Source: Pseudotamlana agarivorans (GTDB lineage: Bacteria; Bacteroidota; Bacteroidia; Flavobacteriales; Flavobacteriaceae). Taken from it: 64,000 nt of DNA. The notes under the pieces are model-generated. The model ran no database searches and was not told where the DNA came from. It worked only from the letters and a program-made list of their open reading frames with translations. The stretch spans positions 186,001-250,000 of the forward strand of contig NZ_JAHKPD010000011.1 of the NCBI RefSeq assembly GCF_018860245.1, read 5' to 3'. Positions within the stretch are counted from its first letter, which is position 1; each line of letters opens with the position of its first letter. Below, one piece after another: positions 53,160-63,342 of the stretch. Both the position numbers and the translations under genes were made by a program.

Positions 53160-54029
53160 ATGACAAACGAGATAAAAGAATACGCTTTCAGAAAGAAAAT
53201 TGAAGACATTGGATTTAAAATCATCAAGTTAGACTATTTTTTTAAGCAGCTATCAAGTATTGAATTGACAAGACCACACAAAATCAATTTTTATGCCATC
53301 ATATGTATAACAAAAGGAAAAGGGAAACATAGTATTGACTTTAAATCGTACGATTACGGTAAAGGGAGTGTATTCTTTGTTGAAAAAAATCAAATCCACG
53401 CTTGGGAGCAACATGAACTTGCCGAAGGATTTATAATTCTTTTTACCGAAGACTACTTGTATAATAATCAAGTGAAATTTCAAGATATCTCTTACACCTA
53501 CCCATATAATGATAGTCTATATGAGCCAATAATAAATTTAAATCAACAAGAATATAAACCTTTTTACGCGCTTATAACCTATCTATTTCAAGAATATCAT
53601 TTGCAGAACTCACCTAACAAACAAGAAATTTTACAAAACCTATTAAGGACTATCTTACTTAAAATTCGATCTTACCCCTCAAAAGAATACAAGGGTATTG
53701 ATTCTGAGACAAAGGAATTATTCATTCGTTTTCAAAAAGAGTTAGAAAATAAAATTGCAATTACCCGAAATGCCAAGGATTACTGTATTTTTCTTAATAC
53801 AAGCTATAGAAAACTCAACACCACTTGTAAAACATTAACCAATAAAACAATTAAAGAGTTTATTGATTATTTTTTAATTCTAAAAGCCAAACGATTATTA
53901 TCAGAAAAAGGCAAAAACATAAGTGAAATATCATACAAGCTAGGCTTTGACGAGATCACAAATTTCACGAAATTCTTTAAAAAACATACAACCCAAACTC
54001 CAAAATCATTTTACAACTCAGTTAAATAA
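53160..54029 (+). CDS. AraC-family transcriptional regulator
   Basis: 289 aa. An N-terminal cupin-like ligand domain (YAIICITKGKGKHSIDFKSY, GSVFFVEKNQIHAWEQ) and a C-terminal double helix-turn-helix of AraC type (TNKTIKEFIDYFLILKAKRL, NISEISYKLGFDEITNFTKF, ending TQTPKSFYNS). It would sense a small molecule, perhaps a sulfated or aromatic compound, and control the downstream sulfatase genes that read the same way. The ligand is unknown. It lies just right of the hipA fragment. Confidence 0.88.
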   Translation: MTNEIKEYAFRKKIEDIGFKIIKLDYFFKQLSSIELTRPHKINFYAIICITKGKGKHSIDFKSYDYGKGSVFFVEKNQIHAWEQHELAEGFIILFTEDYLYNNQVKFQDISYTYPYNDSLYEPIINLNQQEYKPFYALITYLFQEYHLQNSPNKQEILQNLLRTILLKIRSYPSKEYKGIDSETKELFIRFQKELENKIAITRNAKDYCIFLNTSYRKLNTTCKTLTNKTIKEFIDYFLILKAKRLLSEKGKNISEISYKLGFDEITNFTKFFKKHTTQTPKSFYNSVK

Positions 54030-54350
54030 TATTAATCAGCGTAAGGATTAACCACAATTACTAAAGACTAACCTTTTACAAAAGTCACTCTCTGATTAAT
54101 TTTGAATACTCATTATCAAATAGAAATTTGACAATGAGTTAAAATGAGATAGCATAAAATAGCACTAACTTGAAGGAGCTTAGTTAACAGCACTACCAAA
54201 GCTCTGGATATAAATAAAACGGAAAATTACGAAAATGACAAAAAGTTATACAGGTTAAATCCAGACCCAATCAAAATTAAATGTCACTAAACGTATTTAT
54301 GCTTCACGTTAAAACCAATAAAGTAGTACCTGCTCACAATCAGTAAAGAC
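54030..54350. other. intergenic region upstream of sulfatase genes
   Basis: Contains an inverted repeat ACTCATTATCAAAT (54108-54121) and ATTTGACAATGAGT (54126-54139), 13 of 14 paired with a 4-base loop and no following T-run. It could be the terminator of the AraC gene or an operator for the sulfatase promoter. No gene is seen. Confidence 0.45.
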
Positions 54351-56741
54351 ATGAAAAAATTAACTTATTTAATCGGACTAATTGTCCTGATTTTGACCTC
54401 TTGCAAAGAATCACAAGAAAACAACAAGACCATTGATGTCATGACAGATGGTAGTGTTTTACCTTTTCCAGAACCCACTTCTGCGAGTGTAACTGGAAAA
54501 ACGTTGGCAGATTCAAAACACCAGTGGCGAACAGAAAAAAACCATCTTCCAGAAGACGCTCCTAACATTGTTATTTTTATGACGGATGATGCCGGTTTTT
54601 CCAATCCGGAAGTCTTTGGAGGTCCTGTACATATGCCAACCATGGCTCGCCTAGCAAAATCCGGGATCACGTACAATGCTTTTCATACTACGGCTATGTG
54701 TTCTCCTACTAGAGCGTCTTTATTAACAGGACGAAACCATCACCGTGTTGGCGCAGGTCAGATTGCTGAATTTGCTTCAGATTGGGATGGCTATATTGGT
54801 AAAATACCAAAATCAACGGCAACGTTTGCACAGGTACTTTCTGATTATGGCTACAACACATCTGCCTTTGGAAAGTGGCACAATACGCCAATAACAGACA
54901 TTACAAAACTCGGACCCTTTGACCGTTACCCTACTGGACTTGGATTTGACTATTTCTATGGTTTTTTGGCCGGAGAAACGTCACAATACGAACCCGTTTT
55001 ATTTGAAAACACAAATCCCATTGCAGCACCACATGGTCCAAAATACCATTTGACGGAGGATATGACAGGAAAAGCGATTGAATGGATGCGGACAAGTAAA
55101 ACATTAGCGCCTGAAAAACCTTTCTTTGTGTATTTCACGCCTGGAGCTGTACATGGACCTCATCATATATTTAAAGAATGGGCAGACAAATACGATGGTA
55201 AGTTTGATGAAGGCTGGGAAGTTTTGAGAACAATGACCTTTGCAAAACAAAAAGAACTCGGATGGATTCCAGAAAACGCTACACTAAACCCACTAGCAGA
55301 CACTATGCAGAAATGGTCTGATATTCCAGCTTCTCAGCAGGATTTTCAAATACGACTCATGGAAATTTATGCTGGCTTTTTGGAGCATACCGATGTTCAA
55401 TATGGAAAGATTGTAGATGAATTGGAACGTCAAGGAGAGTTAGATAATACCTTGATTATATATATTAACTCTGACAATGGACCTTCTGCCGAGGGTATGA
55501 ATGGTACCATTTCAGAACTCTTGGCGCAAAATGCCATGCCATCTACTATTGATCAACAAATTGAGGTACTCAATAAAGACTATGGTGGTCTAGAAGCTTT
55601 GGGCGGGCCAACCTTAGATGTGATGTATCACCATGGTTGGGCATATTCAGGAGCATCTCCATTTCAAGGCACGAAGCTTGTTGCTGGAAATTTTGGAGGC
55701 ACAAGAACGCCATTGGTTATCTCTTGGCCAAATAAAATTAAAGCGGATGGAAAGGTTCGTTCACAGTTTCATCATGTGAACGATATCGCAGCCACCATTT
55801 ATGATGTTTTGGGTATTACAGCACCTAAAACCGTAAATGGCATAGAACAACAGCCTCTTGATGGTGTTTCGATGGCGTATACTTTTGGTAATGCAGATGC
55901 AAAACCAGCGGATAAGACGCAATATTTCGAAATTTTTGGTAGCTATGGCATATACAACGATGGTTGGTATGCAAATGTTACCGGCCCTAGAGATCCATGG
56001 TCAGTAGATGTGTCTGGTTTTACCAATTGGGATCCTTCTAAGGATACCTGGAAATTGTATAATCTAAACGAAGATTACTCACAATCAAAAGACATTGCTG
56101 CAGCGCATCCAGAAAAATTGAGGGAATTAAAAACCCTATTTGATCAAGAGGCCACTGATAATTTAGTTTATCCGATAGGAGCTTCTTACTATACCATATT
56201 TTTTAGCCCTAGCGAGATGCCCTCTTCACCGCTGACCGAATGGTCATTCTATGAGGGTCAGGATCGGATTCCTGAAGCTATGGCACCTAAATTCTTGAGT
56301 GGACGTTCTACTTTGGCAGTGATTGATGCCGAAATTGACGAAAATGCAGAAGGCGTTTTATTTGCTATTGGAGGCATATCTTCTGGCTTTACGGTGTATA
56401 TGGATAAAGGCTACTTAAAAACGGAGTATAACGCCATGACCTTGAATCGATATAAAGCGGCTTCAAAGTCGCCAGTTTCAACGGGTAAGGTTCAAATTGA
56501 AGTAAAAACGCAATACGACACAAAAGAACGTCTTGCACCAGCAACAGTAACTTTAACTGTGAATGGCGAAGAAGTGGGGCAAATGCGTATAGATAGATCA
56601 GTACCAGCCGTTCACACAGCTTCTGAAACATTTGATATTGGCGCGGATCTCGGCTCACCAGTTGCCATGGATTATTTTAATCGCGCACCTTTCAAATTCA
56701 ACGGAAAAATTAATAAAATCGATATTAAGTATTTGAATTAA
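54351..56741 (+). CDS. arylsulfatase lipoprotein (copy 1)
   Basis: 796 aa. Signal peptide with lipobox LTSC (Cys18), so a lipoprotein exported by Sec. The type I sulfatase signature CSPTRASLLTGRNHHRVG starts at Cys117, the residue converted to formylglycine. Metal ligands are in IVIFMTDDAGF (79-80) and NSDNGPSAEG, with further active-site motif FGKWHN. The C-terminal domain (about 630-796) is beta-rich. It hydrolyses a sulfate ester at the cell surface or in the periplasm; whether the substrate is aromatic or a sulfated polysaccharide is not visible. It is nearly the same protein as the one at 57659-60049. Confidence 0.93.
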   Translation: MKKLTYLIGLIVLILTSCKESQENNKTIDVMTDGSVLPFPEPTSASVTGKTLADSKHQWRTEKNHLPEDAPNIVIFMTDDAGFSNPEVFGGPVHMPTMARLAKSGITYNAFHTTAMCSPTRASLLTGRNHHRVGAGQIAEFASDWDGYIGKIPKSTATFAQVLSDYGYNTSAFGKWHNTPITDITKLGPFDRYPTGLGFDYFYGFLAGETSQYEPVLFENTNPIAAPHGPKYHLTEDMTGKAIEWMRTSKTLAPEKPFFVYFTPGAVHGPHHIFKEWADKYDGKFDEGWEVLRTMTFAKQKELGWIPENATLNPLADTMQKWSDIPASQQDFQIRLMEIYAGFLEHTDVQYGKIVDELERQGELDNTLIIYINSDNGPSAEGMNGTISELLAQNAMPSTIDQQIEVLNKDYGGLEALGGPTLDVMYHHGWAYSGASPFQGTKLVAGNFGGTRTPLVISWPNKIKADGKVRSQFHHVNDIAATIYDVLGITAPKTVNGIEQQPLDGVSMAYTFGNADAKPADKTQYFEIFGSYGIYNDGWYANVTGPRDPWSVDVSGFTNWDPSKDTWKLYNLNEDYSQSKDIAAAHPEKLRELKTLFDQEATDNLVYPIGASYYTIFFSPSEMPSSPLTEWSFYEGQDRIPEAMAPKFLSGRSTLAVIDAEIDENAEGVLFAIGGISSGFTVYMDKGYLKTEYNAMTLNRYKAASKSPVSTGKVQIEVKTQYDTKERLAPATVTLTVNGEEVGQMRIDRSVPAVHTASETFDIGADLGSPVAMDYFNRAPFKFNGKINKIDIKYLN

Positions 56742-56749
56742 ACCAATAC

Positions 56750-56792
56750 GAGATATAAAGGAAATAATAGTTTCTTTTATATCTCTTGTTTT
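56750..56792 (+). terminator. hairpin after first sulfatase gene
   Basis: GAGATATAAAGGAAA (56750-56764) and TTTCTTTTATATCTC (56771-56785) pair at 14 of 15 positions and are followed by TTGTTTTAT. Probably a terminator or attenuator between sulfatase copy 1 and the barrel gene. Confidence 0.6.
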
Positions 56793-56821
56793 ATAAGCAT
56801 CCTAAATAATATATTGAAACA

Positions 56822-57640
56822 ATGAAAAGCTTTTTAACAACCATAGCTCTTATCATTTTAATGATTGCCTCTCTAAATGCGCAACAATCCCAAGAAGAAT
56901 TATCTGAAGCCGCAGCGAATCCACTAGCCGATTTGATAAGTCTTCCATTCCAGAATAACCTGAACATGAATTATGGGGAATTTAACCGTAATGTTAATAT
57001 ACTTAACATTCAGCCAGTTATTCCATTAATGGGTGGTAAACTAATCACTAGAACAATTTTACCTATAGTTAATATTCCAGATTTTGGAAGCGAGAGCGGA
57101 AAATTAACATCGGGATTAAGTGACATTGTATTCACGGCATTTTATGTACCTGAAAGTAAAGGGGTGATGTGGGGATTTGGACCTGTGATAGAATTACCAA
57201 CGGGTGGAAGTCTGCGTGGTTCGCAAAAATGGAGTGCTGGACCATCGGCTGTCGCATTAGTACAACCTGGTGATTGGACCGTTGGCGCCTTATTAAATAA
57301 TACGTGGTCGTTTGCAGGCGAATCTAATAGAGAAGACGTTAACCGCATGCTTCTTAATTTATTTGTAGTTAAGCAATTAGGGAATGGCTGGTATGTAAAT
57401 AGTGCCCCTATCATTACATCTGACTGGACAGCTGCATCTGAAGACAGATGGATTGTACCCATAGGAGGTGGTGGAGGTAAAGTAATAATGCTAGGTGGTA
57501 AACTTCCTGTAAATTTACAAACCCAATTCTATTATAATGTGGTACGTCCAGATTTTGGACCAGAATGGCAATGGCGCTTTCAATTACAAATCATGCTACC
57601 AAAGCGTATATTTTCAAAAAAAACAAAAGAAATAAATTAA
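56822..57640 (+). CDS. outer-membrane beta-barrel protein (phenol-degradation MetA/neuromedin-U-like family)
   Basis: 272 aa, with signal peptide FLTTIALIILMIASLNAQQ. The mature protein resembles the Phenol_MetA_deg/neuromedin U-like outer-membrane family: LADLISLPFQNNLNMNYGEF, NILNIQPVIPLMGGKLITRT, WGFGPVIELPTGG, QKWSAGPSAVALVQPGDWTV and a terminal WQWRFQLQIMLPKR barrel strand. Such proteins are thought to be channels for hydrophobic or aromatic compounds. It lies between two sulfatase genes, 18 bp before the second, suggesting joint uptake and desulfation of the same substrate. Confidence 0.75.
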   Translation: MKSFLTTIALIILMIASLNAQQSQEELSEAAANPLADLISLPFQNNLNMNYGEFNRNVNILNIQPVIPLMGGKLITRTILPIVNIPDFGSESGKLTSGLSDIVFTAFYVPESKGVMWGFGPVIELPTGGSLRGSQKWSAGPSAVALVQPGDWTVGALLNNTWSFAGESNREDVNRMLLNLFVVKQLGNGWYVNSAPIITSDWTAASEDRWIVPIGGGGGKVIMLGGKLPVNLQTQFYYNVVRPDFGPEWQWRFQLQIMLPKRIFSKKTKEIN

Positions 57641-57658
57641 GTACTAAAATCAATTACT

Positions 57659-60049
57659 ATGAAAAACCAATTTATTCTGATTTTATTAGTAGCAGGACTC
57701 TTAGTTTCTTGTAACCAAGAACAAAAAAACAATAAAACTAGCGAAACTATAACAGACGGTAGCATTTTACCTTTTCCAGAACCCACTTCTGCGAGCACCA
57801 CCGGAAAAACGTTAGCAGACTCAAAACATACATGGCGAACTGCCGAAAATCATCTACCAAAAGACGCTCCCAATATCGTTATTTTCATGACGGATGATGC
57901 CGGTTTTTCTAACCCATCGACATTTGGAGGCCCTGTCCATATGCCAACCATGACTCGCCTAGCAGAATCAGGTATAACGTATAATGCCTTTCACACCACC
58001 GCCATGTGTTCGCCAACACGAGCTTCTTTATTAACAGGTCGAAACCATCACCGTGTAGGTGCTGGTCAGATCGCTGAGCTTGCTTCAGACTGGGATGGCT
58101 ATATAGGTAAAATACCAAAAACAACGGCTACATTCGCTCAGGTACTTTCCGACTATGGATACAATACTTCTGCCTTTGGAAAGTGGCACAATACACCGAT
58201 AACAGACATTACAAAACTCGGACCGTTTGACCGTTATCCTACTGGACTTGGATTTGATTATTTCTATGGGTTTTTGGCAGGAGAAACCTCTCAATATGAA
58301 CCCGTTTTATTTGAAAACACCAATCCTATTGAAGCGCCACATGGCCCAAAATACCATTTGACTGAAGATATGGCTGAAAAAGCCATTGAATGGATGCGAA
58401 CTAGTAAAACTTTAGAGCCTGAAAAACCTTTCTTTGTATATTTCACACCTGGAGCGGTACATGGCCCTTTCCATATATTTAAAGAATGGGCAGACAAATA
58501 CGATGGTAAGTTTGATGAAGGTTGGGAAGTTTTGAGAACGATGACCTTTGAAAAGCAAAAGGAACTCGGATGGATTCCAGAAGATGCAACACTTAATCCT
58601 TTGGCAGAAACCATGCAGAAATGGTCTGATATTCCGGCTTCTCAACAAGAATTTCAAACACGACTCATGGAAATTTACGCTGGCTTCTTGGAGCATACCG
58701 ATGTTCAATATGGAAAAATTGTAGACGAATTGGAACGTCAAGGTGAATTAGATAATACATTAATCATATACATAAATTCTGATAATGGACCTTCAGCTGA
58801 GGGTATCAACGGTACCATCTCAGAACTTTTAGCACAGAATGCCATGCCTTCTACTATTGAACAACAAATTGAGATCCTCAATAAAGATTATGGCGGCATG
58901 GAAGCTTTAGGTGGTCCAACACTTGATGCGATGTATCACCATGGTTGGGCCTATGCAGGCGCATCTCCATTTCAAGGCACTAAGCTTGTTGCTGGACATT
59001 TTGGAGGCACAAGAACACCACTGGTTATCTCTTGGCCAAATAAAATTAAACCTGACGGAAAGGTACGTTCCCAGTTTCATCATGTGAACGATATAGCAGC
59101 AACCATTTATGACGTATTGGACATAACTGCACCGAAAACCGTAAATGGTATTGAGCAACAGCCGTTAGATGGTGTTTCGATGGCGTATACCTTTGACCAG
59201 CCAGATGCAAAACCAGCTGATAAAACTCAATATTTTGAAATATTTGGTAGTCTCGGCATCTACCATGATGGCTGGTATGCTGGGGTTGCAGGCCCAAGAC
59301 AGCCCTGGTCGGCTGCCTTGGTTGATCTTGCAAATTGGGATCCATCTAAAGATACTTGGGAATTGTATAATCTAAACGAAGACTATTCGCAATCAAAAGA
59401 CCTTGCCGCATTGCACCCCGAGAAATTAGTTGAACTAAAAAACCTATTTGATCAAGAGGCTACAGATAATCACGTATATCCAATTGGAGCATCCTTTTAC
59501 ACTGTGTTTATGCACCCAGAATTATTGCCTTCCTCAACCCTAAAGGAATGGTCGTTTTATGAAGGACAAGATCGTATTCCTGAAGCTATGGCTCCTAAGT
59601 TTGTAAGTGGTCGTTCAACCTTGGCTGTGATTGATGCAGAGATTGGTAAAAATGCAGAAGGTGTACTTTTTGCACTTGGCGGTATTTCTTCAGGCTTTAC
59701 AGTTTATATGGATAAAGGCTACTTAAAAACGGAGTATAACGCCATGACATTAAACCGTTTTAAAGCGTCTTCAAAGTCTCCTCTTCCCACTGGAAAGGTT
59801 CAGATTGAAGTGCGAACGCAATACGATTCGAAAGCACGTCTTGCTCCAGCCACGGTTACCTTAAGGGTTAATGGCAAGGAAGTGGGGCAAATGCGCATGG
59901 ATCGATCAGTACCAGGAGGTCATACTGCATCTGAAACTTTTGATGTCGGCGCGGATCTCGGTTCACCCGTAGCATTAGATTATTTTGACCGTGCACCGTT
60001 TAGGTTTAATGGTAAGATTCAGAAAATCAATATAAAATATATAAATTAG
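57659..60049 (+). CDS. arylsulfatase lipoprotein (copy 2)
   Basis: 796 aa, same length as copy 1 and nearly identical across most of its length. Lipobox LVSC (Cys18), formylglycine site CSPTRASLLTGRNHHRVG (Cys117), metal-binding IVIFMTDDAGF and NSDNGPSAEG are all conserved. Differences cluster near the signal peptide, around residues 535-565 (SLGIYHDGWYAGVAG) and near 625 (YTVFMHPELLPSS), which could alter substrate preference. It is cotranscribed with the barrel gene (18-bp spacing). Tandem duplication of an exported sulfatase is plain. Confidence 0.93.
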   Translation: MKNQFILILLVAGLLVSCNQEQKNNKTSETITDGSILPFPEPTSASTTGKTLADSKHTWRTAENHLPKDAPNIVIFMTDDAGFSNPSTFGGPVHMPTMTRLAESGITYNAFHTTAMCSPTRASLLTGRNHHRVGAGQIAELASDWDGYIGKIPKTTATFAQVLSDYGYNTSAFGKWHNTPITDITKLGPFDRYPTGLGFDYFYGFLAGETSQYEPVLFENTNPIEAPHGPKYHLTEDMAEKAIEWMRTSKTLEPEKPFFVYFTPGAVHGPFHIFKEWADKYDGKFDEGWEVLRTMTFEKQKELGWIPEDATLNPLAETMQKWSDIPASQQEFQTRLMEIYAGFLEHTDVQYGKIVDELERQGELDNTLIIYINSDNGPSAEGINGTISELLAQNAMPSTIEQQIEILNKDYGGMEALGGPTLDAMYHHGWAYAGASPFQGTKLVAGHFGGTRTPLVISWPNKIKPDGKVRSQFHHVNDIAATIYDVLDITAPKTVNGIEQQPLDGVSMAYTFDQPDAKPADKTQYFEIFGSLGIYHDGWYAGVAGPRQPWSAALVDLANWDPSKDTWELYNLNEDYSQSKDLAALHPEKLVELKNLFDQEATDNHVYPIGASFYTVFMHPELLPSSTLKEWSFYEGQDRIPEAMAPKFVSGRSTLAVIDAEIGKNAEGVLFALGGISSGFTVYMDKGYLKTEYNAMTLNRFKASSKSPLPTGKVQIEVRTQYDSKARLAPATVTLRVNGKEVGQMRMDRSVPGGHTASETFDVGADLGSPVALDYFDRAPFRFNGKIQKINIKYIN

Positions 60050-60075
60050 AAGTTATTCATGTTGCAAACTATAAG

Positions 60076-60439
60076 ATGATTAAAAACATTCTTATCCTTT
60101 TTATATTATTTGAGAGTATAGGTCATTTGTTTGACCAAGTCGCAGACGATAAATACATGGACATAGATGAAATGAATGCTTGGAGCAAAAACAAAATTTG
60201 TTCTTAGCGATAAAGTTATGCTAGGTGTTAGTTTTAATATCGGTGGTTTTGGAATAGCTAACCCTTAAAAGTTTTCTTACTATTTTAAATCTGTCAATAA
60301 TTTTAGAGTATTAAATTGAATGTCTGTTAATGCTGGTTTCAGAAATTATTCTTGTAAACGAGTAGACGACGAGGGAACGCCTGACGAATTCAATGCGAAA
60401 GTAAACGTGTTAGGTCCATTTCTTGGAGTTTCATTTATG
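60076..60439 (+). pseudogene. decayed gene, probably an outer-membrane protein
   Basis: A short start (MIKNILILFILFESIGHLFD) ends after about 43 codons. Further pieces are open in scattered frames: KVMLGVSFNIGGFGIANP, then SVNAGFRNYSCKRVDDEGTP ending NVLGPFLGVSFMI, which has the alternating strand and terminal aromatic/hydrophobic pattern of a barrel C-terminus. Several stops and frame changes separate them. I read it as the remnant of a beta-barrel gene of the sulfatase operon; the original family is not recognisable. Confidence 0.5.
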
Positions 60440-60502
60440 ATATAAACGCACTTTTGGTTATTTAAAATAATTACAGACACAAAAAGATTTAATCCTTAAA
60501 CA

Positions 60503-61627
60503 ATGAATTTCGACAAAATATTTATAATTTTATTTGCACTAACTATCGGTTGTTCAAACATACTTCAAGCTCAAAATCATGACATAGACGAGCATTTTGA
60601 TGAATCGAGCAATACGCTTACAGCTGTGCCATTAATTGTTAATAACCCAACATTGAAAACAGGATTTGGTGGTATGGGTATGTATTTCTTTAAACTTAAC
60701 CAAAACGATACAATTTCACCGCCATCTAATGTAAATGTCATGGGCTTATATTCGACCAATGATAGCCATTTAATTACGATTATAAGTCGTTTATTTTGGG
60801 GTGAGGACAGAAACCGCATGAACTTTGCCACTGGAATATCTAATGTAAACAATAATTTCCTTTATAATATTGAAGGCGAAGATGATGTGCGACTGGTGTT
60901 TACCGAAAAACGTAAATTCATAACTTTAGAGTATAGTCGAAAACTCCTTGGAGAGCTCTACCTCGGGATGTTATACCTCGGGACACAAACCAATTACACC
61001 TTTAAAAATGGTACGGATGAAGAAAATGAATTTGCCCGTGATTTTTTCGATCAAAACGATATTACAGACAACTTTGTATCCAGCATAGGGCTAAATTTTT
61101 CAATAGATACCAGAGATTACGTGTATTACCCTACCAAGGGACTTATGTTTAGTATCAGACCAAAGTTTAATACTGCCTGGTTGGGTAGTGATAACAATTA
61201 TACCGACACTGATTTTGAAGGCGCTTATTTCACCTCAATAGCTTCTAATCAGGTACTGGGTTTTGCAATAGGTGGTGGTTTTGCAACGGGTGACGTACCT
61301 TTTGACGGTTATCAAAATTATGGTGTACGTAATAACTTAAGAGGATATCAGGCCGGAAAATACAAGGGCAAGCATATGATCGCCGCTCAAGCAGAATATC
61401 GCTGGAGATTTTATAACCGATGGGGAGCCGTTGCATTTGCAGGGCTTGGTTCTATTTGGGGCAACGACCAAGAAGAGGAGGCCTTTGAACGTGGATTGTT
61501 ACCAGCGGCGGGTATGGGTATGCGCTTTATGATTTCACGTGAGAAACGTATTAATTTACGTTTAGATTATGCAATTGGGGTAGATGGTAATCAGGGCTTA
61601 TATTTTGGAGTAATGGAAGCATTTTAA
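60503..61627 (+). CDS. Omp85-type (BamA/TamA C-terminal domain) outer-membrane barrel protein
   Basis: 374 aa with a signal peptide ending near LQAQ (residue 24). The mature part is a 16-strand-like barrel of the surface-antigen (D15) type without POTRA domains: NFSIDTRDYVYYPTKGLMFS, RNNLRGYQAGKYKGKHMIAA (the conserved R-G-Y/F loop motif), AEYRWRFYNRWGAVAFAGLG and a C-terminal YFGVMEAF. The R-G-Y motif is the internal loop of Omp85 proteins. It may act as a secretion or lipid/ligand channel. It follows the decayed gene in the sulfatase run. Confidence 0.82.
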   Translation: MNFDKIFIILFALTIGCSNILQAQNHDIDEHFDESSNTLTAVPLIVNNPTLKTGFGGMGMYFFKLNQNDTISPPSNVNVMGLYSTNDSHLITIISRLFWGEDRNRMNFATGISNVNNNFLYNIEGEDDVRLVFTEKRKFITLEYSRKLLGELYLGMLYLGTQTNYTFKNGTDEENEFARDFFDQNDITDNFVSSIGLNFSIDTRDYVYYPTKGLMFSIRPKFNTAWLGSDNNYTDTDFEGAYFTSIASNQVLGFAIGGGFATGDVPFDGYQNYGVRNNLRGYQAGKYKGKHMIAAQAEYRWRFYNRWGAVAFAGLGSIWGNDQEEEAFERGLLPAAGMGMRFMISREKRINLRLDYAIGVDGNQGLYFGVMEAF

Positions 61628-61739
61628 GAGGCGGCCTTTTCGGACCTTTTTATCGTCTGATTTTTATCATTTATATTTATTTTTTTAATTTCTTTCTTAA
61701 CTTAGTATTATTAAATTTTAAGCCGGCTTAAAGTTACTT

Positions 61740-63275
61740 ATGAAACGATGTCTTTATATTTTATGTTTTTTAGCATATGGATTTACTTTTGCGCAATACG
61801 CATTACCCTCAAACCAATTAAGTAATAAGTTTAGTTTTGCTTCTACTGAGGCTAATAATTATTTAATTTCGTCCTCATCCTCTCATTTTATCACCAATAA
61901 TGACTTTGTAAATCAATTTCAAGATGGTGTCATTGCTTCTAATACTTATGATTTTTTATTAAATAAACCAAATTATAGTTTAATCTATCAGGATGTAACT
62001 CACATAAAAGATAAATGGTATAAAACAGATACAGGTGCATCTTTGATTGCTGCAGGAGGGTTAATTGCGGCCGGAACTATTATGCATTTTAACTACGATT
62101 TTAAAGTAAGTGTAAAAGAGGATATTAATAGATATCTTCCTGATTTTCATAGTCCGATTGATGACCTTACGCAGTACTTACCATACATTGGGGTGTTTGC
62201 ATTAGATGCCGCGGGCATAAGGAGTAAGCATAGTACTTTAAGAAAAGCATCTACCATAGGAACCGCTATTGCCATAAATCTCGTTGTTGTTCAAGGTATG
62301 AAATATGGTATTGCAGAGCTAAGACCAGATGGTTCTAGTAATAATTCCTTTCCTTCAGGACATACAGCCACCGCTTTTATGGGTGCACACATATTCCATA
62401 AAGAATATAAACATAGAAGCCCATTTTACAGTATAGCTGCTTATACCTTGGCGACTTTTACTGGCGTTATGAGACAGTTAAATGATCGCCATTGGATTTC
62501 CGATGTATTTGCTGGTGCCGGGATAGGTATTGGAACCACCGAACTTGCTTATTTTCTAAATGATGGCTGGTGGAAAGAAAATGGAATCAATGAAATTGAA
62601 GAAACCAATAGAATTATAAATGAATCAAAACCGTCTTTTCTTGGTGTTAAAGTGGGTTATGCTAGTTTAATTGAAGAAACAGATGTTCTGGGATTATCAT
62701 CTCAAGATGGCTATAGAATTTCTACGGAGGGTGCTTATTTTATAACTAAAAATATTGGAATAGGCGGTGAGATAGGGTTTCAAAGTTTTCCTATATCAAT
62801 AGATGAGTCGCTACAACAAAGCTTTAATGCTGAAGGGTTTGAATTGTTGCCTGAAGCTTCAGGAAATATGATGTATTATGGAGGTGCTTATTATCAAATA
62901 CCTTTTGGGAAGAATTCCATTGGAGTCAAATTACTTACTGGGGTAATTTCAGGACCTAGTACTAAATTGTATGTGCAAGAATTAACCAGTACAAATGAAG
63001 CTAGTGAAGAAGAACCTTTAGAACAATTTGTTTATGCCGATTTTGATCCTAAAACCTCTTTCAGTTGGGCATCGGGTATCTATTATAAACGTGTTTTAAA
63101 TAAAAATCTTTCAGTAGGCCTTTACGCTGATTATAACATAGGAGATTTAAAATATAATGTGGTTGAAATGGATGATTTTAATAACGGAGCTCCAACATAT
63201 TTACCTCAGGAAGCCCATAAAGTTAATTACGATTCTTATGCTTTTGGAGTCAATGTTGATGTGATGCTTTGGTAG
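61740..63275 (+). CDS. PAP2-type phosphatase with C-terminal outer-membrane domain
   Basis: 511 aa with signal peptide (MKRCLYILCFLAYGFTFAQY). A PAP2 phosphatase domain covers about 95-275 with K-x6-R-P (KYGIAELRPDGSS), PSGH (NSFPSGHTATAF) and R-x5-H-x3-D (RQLNDRHWISDVFAGAG). The C-terminal 200 residues are a small barrel-like region (GVKVGYASLIEETDVLGLSS onward, ending YAFGVNVDVMLW). It would dephosphorylate lipid or sugar phosphates at the outer membrane. Shares the fold family of the eCIS haloperoxidase-like protein but is otherwise unrelated to it. Terminator at 63343-63373. Confidence 0.88.
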   Translation: MKRCLYILCFLAYGFTFAQYALPSNQLSNKFSFASTEANNYLISSSSSHFITNNDFVNQFQDGVIASNTYDFLLNKPNYSLIYQDVTHIKDKWYKTDTGASLIAAGGLIAAGTIMHFNYDFKVSVKEDINRYLPDFHSPIDDLTQYLPYIGVFALDAAGIRSKHSTLRKASTIGTAIAINLVVVQGMKYGIAELRPDGSSNNSFPSGHTATAFMGAHIFHKEYKHRSPFYSIAAYTLATFTGVMRQLNDRHWISDVFAGAGIGIGTTELAYFLNDGWWKENGINEIEETNRIINESKPSFLGVKVGYASLIEETDVLGLSSQDGYRISTEGAYFITKNIGIGGEIGFQSFPISIDESLQQSFNAEGFELLPEASGNMMYYGGAYYQIPFGKNSIGVKLLTGVISGPSTKLYVQELTSTNEASEEEPLEQFVYADFDPKTSFSWASGIYYKRVLNKNLSVGLYADYNIGDLKYNVVEMDDFNNGAPTYLPQEAHKVNYDSYAFGVNVDVMLW

Positions 63276-63342
63276 AATAATGCTTTGAATATTTCTATTT
63301 TTAAACCCCGAGAATTTTAACAGATAAAATGTTTTAATATAG

